Shown piece after piece: positions 34,053 to 43,668 of a DNA stretch of 64,000 bases; the stretch's first letter is position 1, and each line of letters starts with the position of its first letter. The stretch spans positions 1 to 64,000 of the forward strand of contig CAIMWO010000017.1 in NCBI GenBank assembly GCA_903845195.1. Direction: 5' to 3'. The notes beneath the pieces are model-generated. The model was not told the DNA's origin and did not search any database. It saw only the letters and a program-made list of their open reading frames with translations. Both the position numbers and the translations under genes were made by a program. Source of the stretch: an uncultured Phycisphaerales bacterium. GTDB lineage: Bacteria > Planctomycetota > Phycisphaerae > WQYP01.

Positions 34053-35134
34053 TCGCCGCCTCCCGGCGCAAGCGCGCTACCGGGTGGCGTTCCATGAAAT
34101 TCGTCCGCCGGTTGCTCGACAAAAATGCGATCCAACACCCATCCGACCGCCATCTGCAGAATCAGGGCCGGAATCAACATCAGAAGACCCACATATTCAT
34201 GCGTCTTGCCATGCGCCCACTCGGGGCCACCCCAGACCACCAGAGCCGCGGTAAACGTGACCCGCAGCGAATTGCAAAGTATCGCAATCGGCAGGGCACA
34301 GGCCGCCAGAAAAACTTTCTCCCAGACCGGACGATTGGTCGAATACGCCAATGCTACCGCCAGGGCGAAGAACGCGACCAGCATCCGCATGCCCGAACAG
34401 GCCTCGGCGACCTGGAGTTCTTCCCACCGTCCGGCCGCAAGAACGCGGATTATCGTTCCATCGCGCATCGCGGTAATGCCAAAAAGCGGGCAGAATCGCA
34501 CGCCCAGTTCCGCAGCAATGAACTGCATGGGTGTGGTCGCGGCCACGTAAAGCGCGTTCGGCGGCGGCAACATGAAAACCAGAAAACTGATCGGCAACCA
34601 CAATATTCTCAGATGATTCCATCCGAACACGAAGAGCACCAACCCATAAAGCGTGACGACGATGCTCAAGTTGGACATATGCAAAGTGCCGGTCGCGCGA
34701 AACAATACCTGTCCGAATACGCCGGCCATGAGGATGATCATGCCCATCCCCGCCCCCTTGAGCGGCAACTGCTTGAGCAATTCCCATTTGTTGTAAACGA
34801 AGAATAACGCAATGAGCGGCACTACGAATCCGTGGCTCCAGCTTGCGTCGGCTGCCCAGCGGCCAGCCAATCCTTCAAAGGTCGTGAAAAACAGTGCCGC
34901 GAAGAAGATGCCGGCAATACCGACCGCCACCCAGATTTTTGTCCAGTCCAGAGGAATCGCCGGAATCTCCAGATTTGCGATTCCCGCTGTCGCAACCACG
35001 ACTGCCGCGCCTGGTGCAGGGGCATCGTCATAACGGAACCGCGGCGATCGATCCCGTGCCGCGCCTCCGGACGCCGGCGAGCCCGCCGCGACCGAAGGCG
35101 ATTGAGATGGAGGCATGTTTGAATCTTGGGTCAT
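34049..35134 (-). CDS. xrt: exosortase (PEP-CTERM transpeptidase-type sorting protease)
   Basis: This 361-residue polytopic protein has about eight membrane helices after a 60-residue Pro/Ala-rich cytoplasmic start. The catalytic set of exosortases is present: Cys246 in AEACSGMRML, Arg291 in NSLRVT and His312 in THEYVG. WSHG near 99-102 and LPPPNALY are also family motifs. It would cleave PEP-CTERM proteins, such as the one near 5 kb, and transfer them to an unknown acceptor. GGAAG lies 4 nt before the ATG. The subclass is not assigned here. Confidence 0.93.
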   Translation of the reverse strand: MTQDSNMPPSQSPSVAAGSPASGGAARDRSPRFRYDDAPAPGAAVVVATAGIANLEIPAIPLDWTKIWVAVGIAGIFFAALFFTTFEGLAGRWAADASWSHGFVVPLIALFFVYNKWELLKQLPLKGAGMGMIILMAGVFGQVLFRATGTLHMSNLSIVVTLYGLVLFVFGWNHLRILWLPISFLVFMLPPPNALYVAATTPMQFIAAELGVRFCPLFGITAMRDGTIIRVLAAGRWEELQVAEACSGMRMLVAFFALAVALAYSTNRPVWEKVFLAACALPIAILCNSLRVTFTAALVVWGGPEWAHGKTHEYVGLLMLIPALILQMAVGWVLDRIFVEQPADEFHGTPPGSALAPGGGE

Positions 35135-35410
35135 CGGCTTCCGGTCAGATCCCTATACGGACTGAACTCACTTGTCGACCATCACTTATTGGTAACGCCA
35201 TTAAGGCCCCCGGTACGATTTTCGATCCGCAGTGCGAATCGTGATTTCGTTAACGGGATTCCACAGCAGCAGATACCGGACGGCGAACAAAGCGACGCGC
35301 CTCGACCAGGGAAAACCGCAAGCCGATGTCGTCACTGAACATAACTACGTATGAAGCGGTCCAACGGATGCCTTATGCAAGCGCCAGAAGCGATAAAAAT
35401 GATCGGATGA

Positions 35411-37294
35411 TCAGCCGCCACTGCTGGTGGATTGCGCCGGCGCGAAATTACGATCAAAAACAAAGCCCCAGCCATAACTTGCGCGATACGCATTGCGCGT
35501 TACTGCCAGGAACGGGGCCACCATGTCGGTGCCGACGTTCAAGACATCATTCGGCTTCAGGAAAATGTCCGGCTGGTCGCCATCGAAAATCTTCTGGAGA
35601 TTCACCTGTACGGTGGCTTCCTGATTGGGACCCACGCGCCGGATCAACTCGCAACGACGCGGAATCGCCAGTGCTCCGAGATTTCCCGCCGCGGCAACCG
35701 CCATTTTCAAGGTGATCTTCCGGCCGGTCAGGCTATAAACACCGGGGCGGCCGATGTTGCCCATCATGTAAAATTCACCGGGTTCCACGCTGGGAACGTT
35801 AATAATGTCGCCGGGGCGCACAATGATGTTGTACTTGGTAACGCCTTCACGCAGGGCATTAATCGGAATCCGGATGACGCGCTGCTGGCTGATTTTTTCC
35901 TCACTGGCGCTGGCAATAGCAGCAGGCGCTGACGAAGTCGCCGGGGGAATCGCCACGGCCGGCGTGCCCGCAGCGGTCGTGCCGGTTGACGTTGTACCGG
36001 TGGCTGGTGTGCCCTCGGCCGCGGTCGCCGGCGCGGTGGTCGCAGGCACCAGAACCCACTTGCCATCGATGTAGACGTAATTGCCTGTCTTCTGGGTCGT
36101 CGAGCTTCCCATGGCATTGTTGAGCAGGTCATCTGCCGGCGCGGTGGTTGCGACCGGTGCGGCGGTCGAGGGGGCGGTCGTGGCAACGGCCTGGGCCGGC
36201 GCTGTGGTCGTGGCCGGGGCTGACGTGGTACCGTCATTCAAGGCGGCATCAAGATCGTTTCCGGCCGCCACCTCAATACCCGTACTCGCGTTTCCACTGA
36301 CCACCATGGCTGCGGGTAGCGGACGCACCAGCGTCGGCGCCATGCTTCCAGGTCCGGTCGAAGGCGCGGTCGACGGCGCCTTGCGCTCAATCGATTCAAT
36401 GTCTTCCAGCGGATTCGAGCCGGTCCTGGCCGGCTTGGTGACGCTGTTGTCGCCAGGAGTCGTTCCGGTGGTGGAGGTGGTCGTCACATCACCGGCGCGA
36501 TAATTCGACTGCCGAATCACATAGATGTAGTCCATGCCCGGCTGGACCGGAATATCGCCGGCGAGCGCCAACGCATCCAGCATGCGGAATTCGTTCCCCA
36601 AGACGTTATACGTGCCCGGATGTCCAACTGCGCCCAGGATAGAGAAAACTCGCGCGTGGCTTTGTAGCAGAGTAACGCTTACCTGCGGCCCCTGGTTGCC
36701 GTTACCCTTGGGAAGCAACAGGTTCTTCTCCACCGCGACCTGGCCGATCTTCTCTTCGAGTTGCGATGAGGTGAGGCCGGCAGCCTTGATCGCGCCCAGG
36801 TTCTGCAGCGTCAAACTACCCAGTTCGTTAATCTGAACCTCTTTCTGGTATTCCGTGCCCGGCACCACCAATTCGAAAACTGAAATCCGAACCGTATCGC
36901 CGTCAGACAAAATATATTCTTTCTGATCCGGAATGATGTCCGCCGGAGTGGGATCCGATGCGTTCGTCCAACGATCCGATGGTTCGTCGATCACATCGAG
37001 CTGCTCGAGGATCGGCCACTTCACGGGACGCACGTCACTCCACGGCCGTTCCTTGTCGAACCGGCCGACTTCCGACGGATTCATCAGGCTGTTACGCAGA
37101 TTCAAATAGTCGAAGACATTCTTGACCGTGTTCCCCGGCTGTTCCGCTGTGCAGCCCCCCAGACCCGCGGCCAGGCACGCCAACGTCAACAATGATGCCC
37201 AAGTCCGACGGCCAGTTCGCAAGACGGTATGTGCTTCGTTCTTACCAAGTCCTATGCTCTGCATCTGGATACCCGTGCGTGTGTTCCGCGTCAT
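35411..37294 (-). CDS. Wza-like polysaccharide export lipoprotein with SLBB domains
   Basis: In this 627-residue lipoprotein the lipobox LGGC puts the lipidated Cys at 48 after an unusually long n-region; an internal ATG at codon 11 may be the true start. A Poly_export domain (YILSDGDTVRISVFELVVPG) is followed by SLBB-like beta-grasp repeats (GAVGHPGTYNVLGNEFRMLDALALAG and GNIGRPGVYSLTGRKITLKMAVAAAG). Between them lies a Thr/Ala/Pro-rich insert of about 200 residues (about 280-480) without family similarity. It would form the outer-membrane export channel. AGGA lies 6 nt upstream. First gene of the leftward EPS/exosortase operon. Confidence 0.88.
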   Translation of the reverse strand: MTRNTRTGIQMQSIGLGKNEAHTVLRTGRRTWASLLTLACLAAGLGGCTAEQPGNTVKNVFDYLNLRNSLMNPSEVGRFDKERPWSDVRPVKWPILEQLDVIDEPSDRWTNASDPTPADIIPDQKEYILSDGDTVRISVFELVVPGTEYQKEVQINELGSLTLQNLGAIKAAGLTSSQLEEKIGQVAVEKNLLLPKGNGNQGPQVSVTLLQSHARVFSILGAVGHPGTYNVLGNEFRMLDALALAGDIPVQPGMDYIYVIRQSNYRAGDVTTTSTTGTTPGDNSVTKPARTGSNPLEDIESIERKAPSTAPSTGPGSMAPTLVRPLPAAMVVSGNASTGIEVAAGNDLDAALNDGTTSAPATTTAPAQAVATTAPSTAAPVATTAPADDLLNNAMGSSTTQKTGNYVYIDGKWVLVPATTAPATAAEGTPATGTTSTGTTAAGTPAVAIPPATSSAPAAIASASEEKISQQRVIRIPINALREGVTKYNIIVRPGDIINVPSVEPGEFYMMGNIGRPGVYSLTGRKITLKMAVAAAGNLGALAIPRRCELIRRVGPNQEATVQVNLQKIFDGDQPDIFLKPNDVLNVGTDMVAPFLAVTRNAYRASYGWGFVFDRNFAPAQSTSSGG

Positions 37295-37809
37295 GAAAGT
37301 CCTTTCCCAACTGCATGAAGCCAGTAGCCCTGAAAAATCCGTCCGCCAAGTGACTGTCACCGAAGGGCGAGGACGATTATCCCACCAATGAGGGAATCTC
37401 CCCTAGAACGTCGGATGTTGTCGGACGATTCTTTACATAATCTGGTATGCCGCCGCGCGCGTCAAGCCGCAATTCGCGTCCCTAATGCGGGTTACACCTT
37501 CAATCGACCGATCATCTATCGATTCTACGTTCTCCGGAACATTGGAGTTTTTGCCCTTGGCAAGTGTGCGACTTTTCAATCCGAATTGGAGCAGATCCAT
37601 TTTTTTTGAAAAACCGCAACTCTGCGCTGGACCTGGAGCCCCGTCTGGACCGATAATGCATTCTATCCTCAGTTCCCCGATTGCGGAGTTACCGGCCGCA
37701 AGCTGGCATGTCTAGTATCTGGGGTCAAGAGCCGAGCCTATGTTGTCGATGATGCCGTTACTGTGGCATCACCCCCGGATGGCCGGCACGGCCGAGAATC
37801 AGGTGGCTT
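37295..37809. other. divergent intergenic region with possible EPS promoter
   Basis: No gene. On the minus strand TTGACG (37460-37465) and TTATGT (37435-37440) lie 19 bp apart and could be a -35/-10 pair. GTGACTGTCAC (37350-37360) is an 11-bp palindrome 56 bp upstream of the Wza-like start, a possible operator. The rest shows nothing recognisable. Confidence 0.35.
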
Positions 37810-38478
37810 ATGGCAGTTGTAATCTACGGTGCAGGCGGTCAGGCTCGCGTCCTTCTGGAGCTGATGGATCGTGCGGGCATCTGTCCGATCGCCGGCCTCG
37901 TGGATGATGACCCGACACTGGAAGGCACCAAAATCGAAGGCGTACCTGTTCTGGGCTCCATCGATCGCCTCGGCAGCCTCGTGCGCGTGCACCGCATCCA
38001 CCGGGCCGTCATCGCCATCGGAAACAACGCCCTTCGCAAAAGATTCGCCGAACACGCAAAATCCATCGGATTGCGGCTTCCCGTGCTCATCCATCCTCAT
38101 GCCTATGTCTCCCCTACCGCCCACCTCGGTGATGGCACCGTCGTCTTCGCAGGAGCCATCGTCGGCGCACACGTGCAAATCGGAGAGGGCTCCATCATCA
38201 ACACCCGCGCCGCGATCGATCACGACTCGATGCTCGGCGATTTTGTCCATGTCGCGCCTGGGGCCACCCTCTGCGGCAGCATCACCGTCGGTAACGGTAC
38301 ACTCATCGGCGCCGGCGTCACGATCATCCCCGATATCATCATCGGCAATGAAGCCATCATCGGCGCAGGCGCTACGGTCATCCGCGATGTCGGCTCCCAT
38401 ACCACGGTCGTCGGCTGTCCCGCACACGAAATCCCTCATCACGGCGTTCGCGCAGCCGCACTCGAAGCGCGGGTCTGA
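37810..38478 (+). CDS. sugar O-/N-acyltransferase of the NeuD/PglD/EpsM type
   Basis: In this 222-residue protein an N-terminal Rossmann-like part (MAVVIYGAGGQARVLLELM, residues 1-80) binds the nucleotide sugar. The C-terminal part (about 95-210) is a left-handed beta-helix of hexapeptide repeats (VVFAGAIVGAHVQIGEGSIINTRA, IGAGVTIIPDIIIGNEAIIGAG). His in AAIDHDSML is the usual general base. Family members transfer acetyl from acetyl-CoA to an amino- or keto-sugar. AGGTGG lies 4 nt before the ATG. It is divergent from the EPS operon, so polysaccharide building is a reasonable inference. Confidence 0.88.
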   Translation: MAVVIYGAGGQARVLLELMDRAGICPIAGLVDDDPTLEGTKIEGVPVLGSIDRLGSLVRVHRIHRAVIAIGNNALRKRFAEHAKSIGLRLPVLIHPHAYVSPTAHLGDGTVVFAGAIVGAHVQIGEGSIINTRAAIDHDSMLGDFVHVAPGATLCGSITVGNGTLIGAGVTIIPDIIIGNEAIIGAGATVIRDVGSHTTVVGCPAHEIPHHGVRAAALEARV

Positions 38479-38509
38479 CGCCGGTTCGCTTCCTCCAGCA
38501 AAAACAAGA

Positions 38510-38537
38510 AGAGCCCCGCGATCGCTCGCGGGGCTCT
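38510..38537. terminator. bidirectional terminator between acetyltransferase and gap
   Basis: A perfect 12-bp stem (AGAGCCCCGCGA) with a TCGC loop sits between converging genes. It is followed by GGATTTTCC on plus and TTCTTGTTTTTGC on minus, so it mainly serves the minus-strand gap gene. Confidence 0.85.
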
Positions 38538-38574
38538 GGATTTTCCAGTGTCTGACTTCTGATTCTCAGAAATC

Positions 38575-39660
<1,086 letters not shown>

Positions 39661-39805
39661 CTATCCAGAAACAAAGCGTGATAGACAAGGAATCATCCAG
39701 CCGACCGGAGATTCCCGCCCGGAATTAACGGACTAAATAGTACTGTTTTTCACAAGGTCTGGCAAGAAATCGGAAAAGTATTTCGAACTCTTGGCCTGAA
39801 ATCCC

Positions 39806-39988
39806 TCACTTCCCTTTCTGAAACCGCTTGGGAATGCGGATGGCCCGTGAGCCTTTCGTGCCGTAACGCTGCTCGATCAGCTCGCGCAGAATGGACGATT
39901 TCGATACCCGCCGCTTCTTGGCTTCCGCCACCAGCTTGGCGTGCACATCGTTGAGAATCCGAAACGCGATAAGGGTAGTGTCTCGCAT
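39806..39988 (-). CDS. small ribbon-helix-helix-like DNA-binding protein
   Basis: The 60-residue basic protein has a beta strand (DTTLIAFRIL), then AKLVAEAKKRRVSKSSILRELIEQR, the helix-turn-helix core of the CopG/Arc fold. Such proteins are often antitoxins or small repressors. An ATG 24 codons upstream would add residues of no RHH character, so the inner ATG was used; its ribosome-binding site is weak. No adjacent toxin is obvious. Confidence 0.6.
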   Translation of the reverse strand: MRDTTLIAFRILNDVHAKLVAEAKKRRVSKSSILRELIEQRYGTKGSRAIRIPKRFQKGK

Positions 39989-40183
39989 GGGAAATAGGGT
40001 ACCTCGAAATCCGGGGAAAGCAATCAGAATGTTGCCGCAACCCTCAAAGGCCCTCGACATCCTTCAGCAAACCGTCCAGCAACGGCCTCGCGTATGTTCA
40101 TCGTCGCGCGCACCTGAAGCCAAATTCCATTGACATTCTAATAGTATTTCTATGAGTATAGCGGCCGACAAAGAGGAATCACC

Positions 40184-40639
40184 ATGAACGCCGAATGGGC
40201 AAACGACAACAAGATGCGGCTCGAACGAATACTTCTGCAAAATATTCGGCACCAGTCCCCGCAGCTTCAAGCACTTCTGGAGCGGGTAAATTGCCACTGG
40301 GCATACGAGGATGGCCTCTATCGATTCTATTACCAATCGTTCAAAGTCTACGGCCTACAGCAGTACACGCTTGAAATTATCACCGCATTGACCGCAATCG
40401 CACCGGAAGGAAAGCCTTTTACCGAATTCTTTCAGCAGGTCACTGCATCGGGAACAGGGCGTAAATTTGCTTACGAAGTTAATGACCGCTGGATCGAGGA
40501 AACGGCTCCCATTGTCCAAGCGTTCCTTCACGCCCGCTATTTTCTGGAGATGGCAGTCAAGTATGCGACGCTCGATGAGCCGCCCCAGCCAATGCCTTCC
40601 GGCTGGGCAGGAATGCTTTGCCTATTTGATATACGGTGA
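40184..40639 (+). CDS. conserved-looking hypothetical protein
   Basis: This 151-residue soluble protein is mainly alpha-helical with many aromatic residues (CHWAYEDGLYRFYYQSFKVYGLQQY). I do not recognise the family. GAGGAATCACC precedes the ATG, a good ribosome-binding site, so it is likely translated. It lies between the RHH gene and the toxin-antitoxin-like pair and ends two bases from the convergent antitoxin-like gene. Function unknown. Confidence 0.7.
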   Translation: MNAEWANDNKMRLERILLQNIRHQSPQLQALLERVNCHWAYEDGLYRFYYQSFKVYGLQQYTLEIITALTAIAPEGKPFTEFFQQVTASGTGRKFAYEVNDRWIEETAPIVQAFLHARYFLEMAVKYATLDEPPQPMPSGWAGMLCLFDIR

Positions 40640-40641
40640 TG

Positions 40642-40848
40642 CTACGCGATGGCCTTGATTTTGGGGCGGAAGGATTCGAGTTTGTGCATGGCTTCGCGAC
40701 CGTAAAGCTTTTCGCCGCAATTTGGGCATTCGTGGAATTCAACAGCAGGAACAACGTATTTTTCCCCCCGTACCGTGCGCGTCACGCCGCGGCGTACACG
40801 CCGAATGCGTTTGCTTCCACAGGTGGGGCATGTGCGAATATCGAGCAT
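40642..40848 (-). CDS. YgiT-type zinc-finger protein, putative antitoxin
   Basis: The 68-residue product has two CxxC knuckles, CPTCGSKR and CPNCGEKLYG, as in the N-terminal zinc finger of MqsA/YgiT antitoxins; the usual C-terminal helix-turn-helix is absent. It starts 5 bp after a DUF4258-like gene whose final codons supply its GGAG. This order (DUF4258 then YgiT finger) is a known toxin-antitoxin-like arrangement. It would neutralise the upstream product by inference. Confidence 0.78.
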   Translation of the reverse strand: MLDIRTCPTCGSKRIRRVRRGVTRTVRGEKYVVPAVEFHECPNCGEKLYGREAMHKLESFRPKIKAIA

Positions 40849-40853
40849 TGTCG

Positions 40854-41165
40854 TTACTCCGCGCGTTTGGCGCTGACTAGAAAATAATATACCTCGATGC
40901 CCGCTTGGGAAACAAGTTTTCCTTTGGTGTAAATGGGAAGACCATCCAAGTTGAGGCTCTTGATGATGTGGAGATACTCGAGATGCTGGCCACGCCTAAG
41001 GCTGGTCGAGCGAATAGTCTTGTAAATGGCGACGGCATCGAGAATGGATTCAAGGGCATCTGACTCGACCAAGCCGTCCGCTTCCATTTCGATACGAGCC
41101 TTTTCACTGAATTCGTAATTGCCCGCCAATACCGCACGTTTAATTCTGATGAGGATGTCATTCAT
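40854..41165 (-). CDS. DUF4258-like putative toxin
   Basis: This 103-residue protein begins MNDILIRIKRAVLAGNYEFSEKARIEMEADGL. It has HxxxxI-like elements and ends in a beta-rich KGKLVSQAGIEVYYFLVSAK, the RelE/MqsR-like fold pattern of DUF4258 proteins. Such products are presumed mRNA-targeting toxins. It is translationally coupled to the zinc-finger gene downstream. The ribosome-binding site is weak. Toxicity is not shown by sequence alone. Confidence 0.72.
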   Translation of the reverse strand: MNDILIRIKRAVLAGNYEFSEKARIEMEADGLVESDALESILDAVAIYKTIRSTSLRRGQHLEYLHIIKSLNLDGLPIYTKGKLVSQAGIEVYYFLVSAKRAE

Positions 41166-41251
41166 ACGTGACCGTTATGTAATCTCATGTCTTTGAAGTC
41201 ATGCCCAACACGTCACTTGCTCGTCGAATATGGGTAATCGAAGATATTGAT

Positions 41252-42859
41252 TCACGTCAGTCCCACAAAGAAGTCATTCCCCTTGTCATCAACGATGATG
41301 AACGCCGGAAAATCCACCACTTCAATCTTCCGAATGGCTTCCATTCCCAAATCTTCAAAGTCGACCAGATCGACCTTCTTGATGTTGCTCTGCGCCAGGA
41401 TCGCCGCCGGCCCGCCGATACTCCCCAGATAGAAACCGCCGTGTTTCTTGCACGCCTCGGTGACCGCCTTGCTGCGGTTGCCTTTGGCCAGCATCACCAG
41501 CGAACCGCCCTGCGATTGAAAGAGCTCCACAAACGAATCCATGCGGCCGGCCGTGGTCGGCCCAAACGAACCCGTCGGCATGCCGGGAGGCGTCTTGGCC
41601 GGGCCGGCATAATAGACGGGATGATCCTTGAAATACTGCGGCATCGGTTTACCGGCATCCAGCATCTGCTTGATGCGCGCGTGCGCCGCATCACGCGCCA
41701 CGATCAGCGTACCCGTCAGTTCCAGCCGCGTCTTGACCGGAAACCGCGTCAAGATCGCCCGCACCTTCTCCATCCCCGCGTTGAGATCCACCTTCACCGG
41801 CGGCGCCAGCTCCGGGGCCTTTGCGGGAAGATACTTTTCCGGATGAAATTCGAGCTGTTCGAGGAAGATGCCGTCGCTGGTGATCTTGCCCTTAATATTG
41901 CGATCAGCTGAGCAGGAAACGCCCAAACCGATGGGACAGCTCGCAGCATGGCGCGAGAGACGAATGACACGCACATCGTGCGCAAAATATTTCCCGCCAA
42001 ACTGGGCGCCAATTCCGGTCTCCTGCGCGATCTTGAGCACGCGCTTCTCCCACGCAAGGTCGCGAAACGCCCGCCCGCCCGCGCTGCCCGTGGTAGGCAG
42101 GTGATCTAGATATCCGCAGCTCGCCAGTTTGACGGTCTTCAGACACGTCTCAACGCTCGTTCCCCCGATGACCAGCGCCAGATGGTACGGCGGACATGCC
42201 GAAGTACCGATATCCTTCAGCTTGCTGCGAATGAACGCGTCGAGATCCTTTTCGTTGAGCACCGCTGGAGTTTGCTGATACAGATAGCTCTTGTTCGCGC
42301 TCCCGCCCCCCTTGGCAACAAAGAGAAATTTGTACTCGTCGCCGGTCTCCGCAAGAATGTCGATCTGGGCCGGAAGATTATTCGCGGTGTTTTTTTCCTT
42401 AAACATTTCAAGCGGCGCGATCTGCGAGTAACGCAGGTTTTTCTGCTGATACGTTTCGAAAATGCCCTCGGAAAGCGCCGCCGCATCATCGCCATCGGTC
42501 AATACATACTGACCCTTCTTGCCCAGAACGATGGCCGTCCCCGTGTCCTGACAGCTCGGAAGCTGGCCCGCAGCCGCCACGATGGCATTCTGCAGATGCG
42601 TATAGATGACGAACCGATCATTGTCCGACGCCTCCGGATCATGAACCTCCTCCGCCAACTGCTTGAGGTGCGCCGGACGCAGAAAAAACGAAACATCCTC
42701 AAACGCCTGTCTGGCGAGAAGCTTCAGACCTTCAGGAGCAACCCGCAGCATCTTCCGCCCCTCTACTTCAACGGCGGAAACAAATTCTTTGGTGAGAAGT
42801 CGATAGGCAGTCGAATCATCGCCGTATTGAAAAGTAGGTTCGTAAGAAAAAGCGGCCAT
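41252..42859 (-). CDS. fumA: fumarate hydratase class I (iron-sulfur)
   Basis: The 535-residue protein is a single-chain class I fumarase. The three [4Fe-4S] ligands align with E. coli FumA at a constant offset: Cys103 in SCQDTGT, Cys222 in TSACPPYH and Cys316 in [24 protein letters not shown] and the C-terminal KGNDFF are family hallmarks. It interconverts fumarate and malate in the TCA cycle and is oxygen-sensitive. AGGGA precedes the ATG at about 6 nt. Monocistronic. Confidence 0.95.
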   Translation of the reverse strand: MAAFSYEPTFQYGDDSTAYRLLTKEFVSAVEVEGRKMLRVAPEGLKLLARQAFEDVSFFLRPAHLKQLAEEVHDPEASDNDRFVIYTHLQNAIVAAAGQLPSCQDTGTAIVLGKKGQYVLTDGDDAAALSEGIFETYQQKNLRYSQIAPLEMFKEKNTANNLPAQIDILAETGDEYKFLFVAKGGGSANKSYLYQQTPAVLNEKDLDAFIRSKLKDIGTSACPPYHLALVIGGTSVETCLKTVKLASCGYLDHLPTTGSAGGRAFRDLAWEKRVLKIAQETGIGAQFGGKYFAHDVRVIRLSRHAASCPIGLGVSCSADRNIKGKITSDGIFLEQLEFHPEKYLPAKAPELAPPVKVDLNAGMEKVRAILTRFPVKTRLELTGTLIVARDAAHARIKQMLDAGKPMPQYFKDHPVYYAGPAKTPPGMPTGSFGPTTAGRMDSFVELFQSQGGSLVMLAKGNRSKAVTEACKKHGGFYLGSIGGPAAILAQSNIKKVDLVDFEDLGMEAIRKIEVVDFPAFIIVDDKGNDFFVGLT

Positions 42860-42952
42860 GCGGTTCCCTTCGTGAGTTCTTGCCGTTGGAATCTGGTCAC
42901 GAGTGTAGATGGACGCCGTCCGGCGCTCAACAAGTTCAAGATTCCCCGACCA

Positions 42953-43447
42953 TCAACACTCACCGGTGCCGTCAGAATCGGAATTCTGGCTCTTTATCGG
43001 TGGTTTTTCCCCGTGATTCATAAACATCGCCGATTCGGCAACATCCCTCACCGGCCGCCAGAACAAACCACCCACAAAAGCCGCCAGACATACCCCTAGC
43101 GGCACCACGCACATCCAATGAAACCCCGCGCCCCATGACCACCACAACAATACCCCACAAATCCAGATCGTACCGGACCACCCAATCCCCCATACCGCAA
43201 TGCGTTGCCCACCACTCAACGGCCGCGGAAGCCCCGGGCGGCGAATTCCCACCGTCGTCAACTCTGCCCCGCATTCCGGACAAACATCCGTAGGCAAACC
43301 ATAAATGGAATAACCGCAATTCCCGCAACCCGCCTCCGGGCGAATCTGCCCCGCCAACAACCACTCCCGCAAAATCAACGCCGCCACCAGCGTCCCCAGC
43401 GGCAGAATGCAAGGCGATGTAATCACATAGAGGATCGTCGCATACAT
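42953..43447 (-). CDS. zinc-ribbon membrane protein of planctomycete type
   Basis: In this 164-residue protein an N-terminal membrane helix (about 5-28) is followed by a cytoplasmic zinc ribbon, CGNCGYSIYGLPTDVCPECG (41-60), then two further helices (about 86-104 and 108-128). The CxxCGY-x-L/I-x-G...CPECG pattern recurs in many planctomycete membrane proteins of unknown role. Confidence 0.7.
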   Translation of the reverse strand: MYATILYVITSPCILPLGTLVAALILREWLLAGQIRPEAGCGNCGYSIYGLPTDVCPECGAELTTVGIRRPGLPRPLSGGQRIAVWGIGWSGTIWICGVLLWWSWGAGFHWMCVVPLGVCLAAFVGGLFWRPVRDVAESAMFMNHGEKPPIKSQNSDSDGTGEC

Positions 43448-43668
43448 GACAACAAGGTACCGCGACCGCCCCCAAATTGCATCTGCCCGTCAGTAGTGGC
43501 ATCCCCACTCCGCAGGTGCCAATTCCCTCGCTTATTAGTGGGTCATAGTGCGGGTGATGTTGTAGCAGACGCCTCGGATCGAGACACGGGATAGATAAGC
43601 GTGTCACATTCCAGGCGCGACGGCACCGGTGTATCAAGGCGCGATCGCCCCCAGGGGAAACAGAAAAA

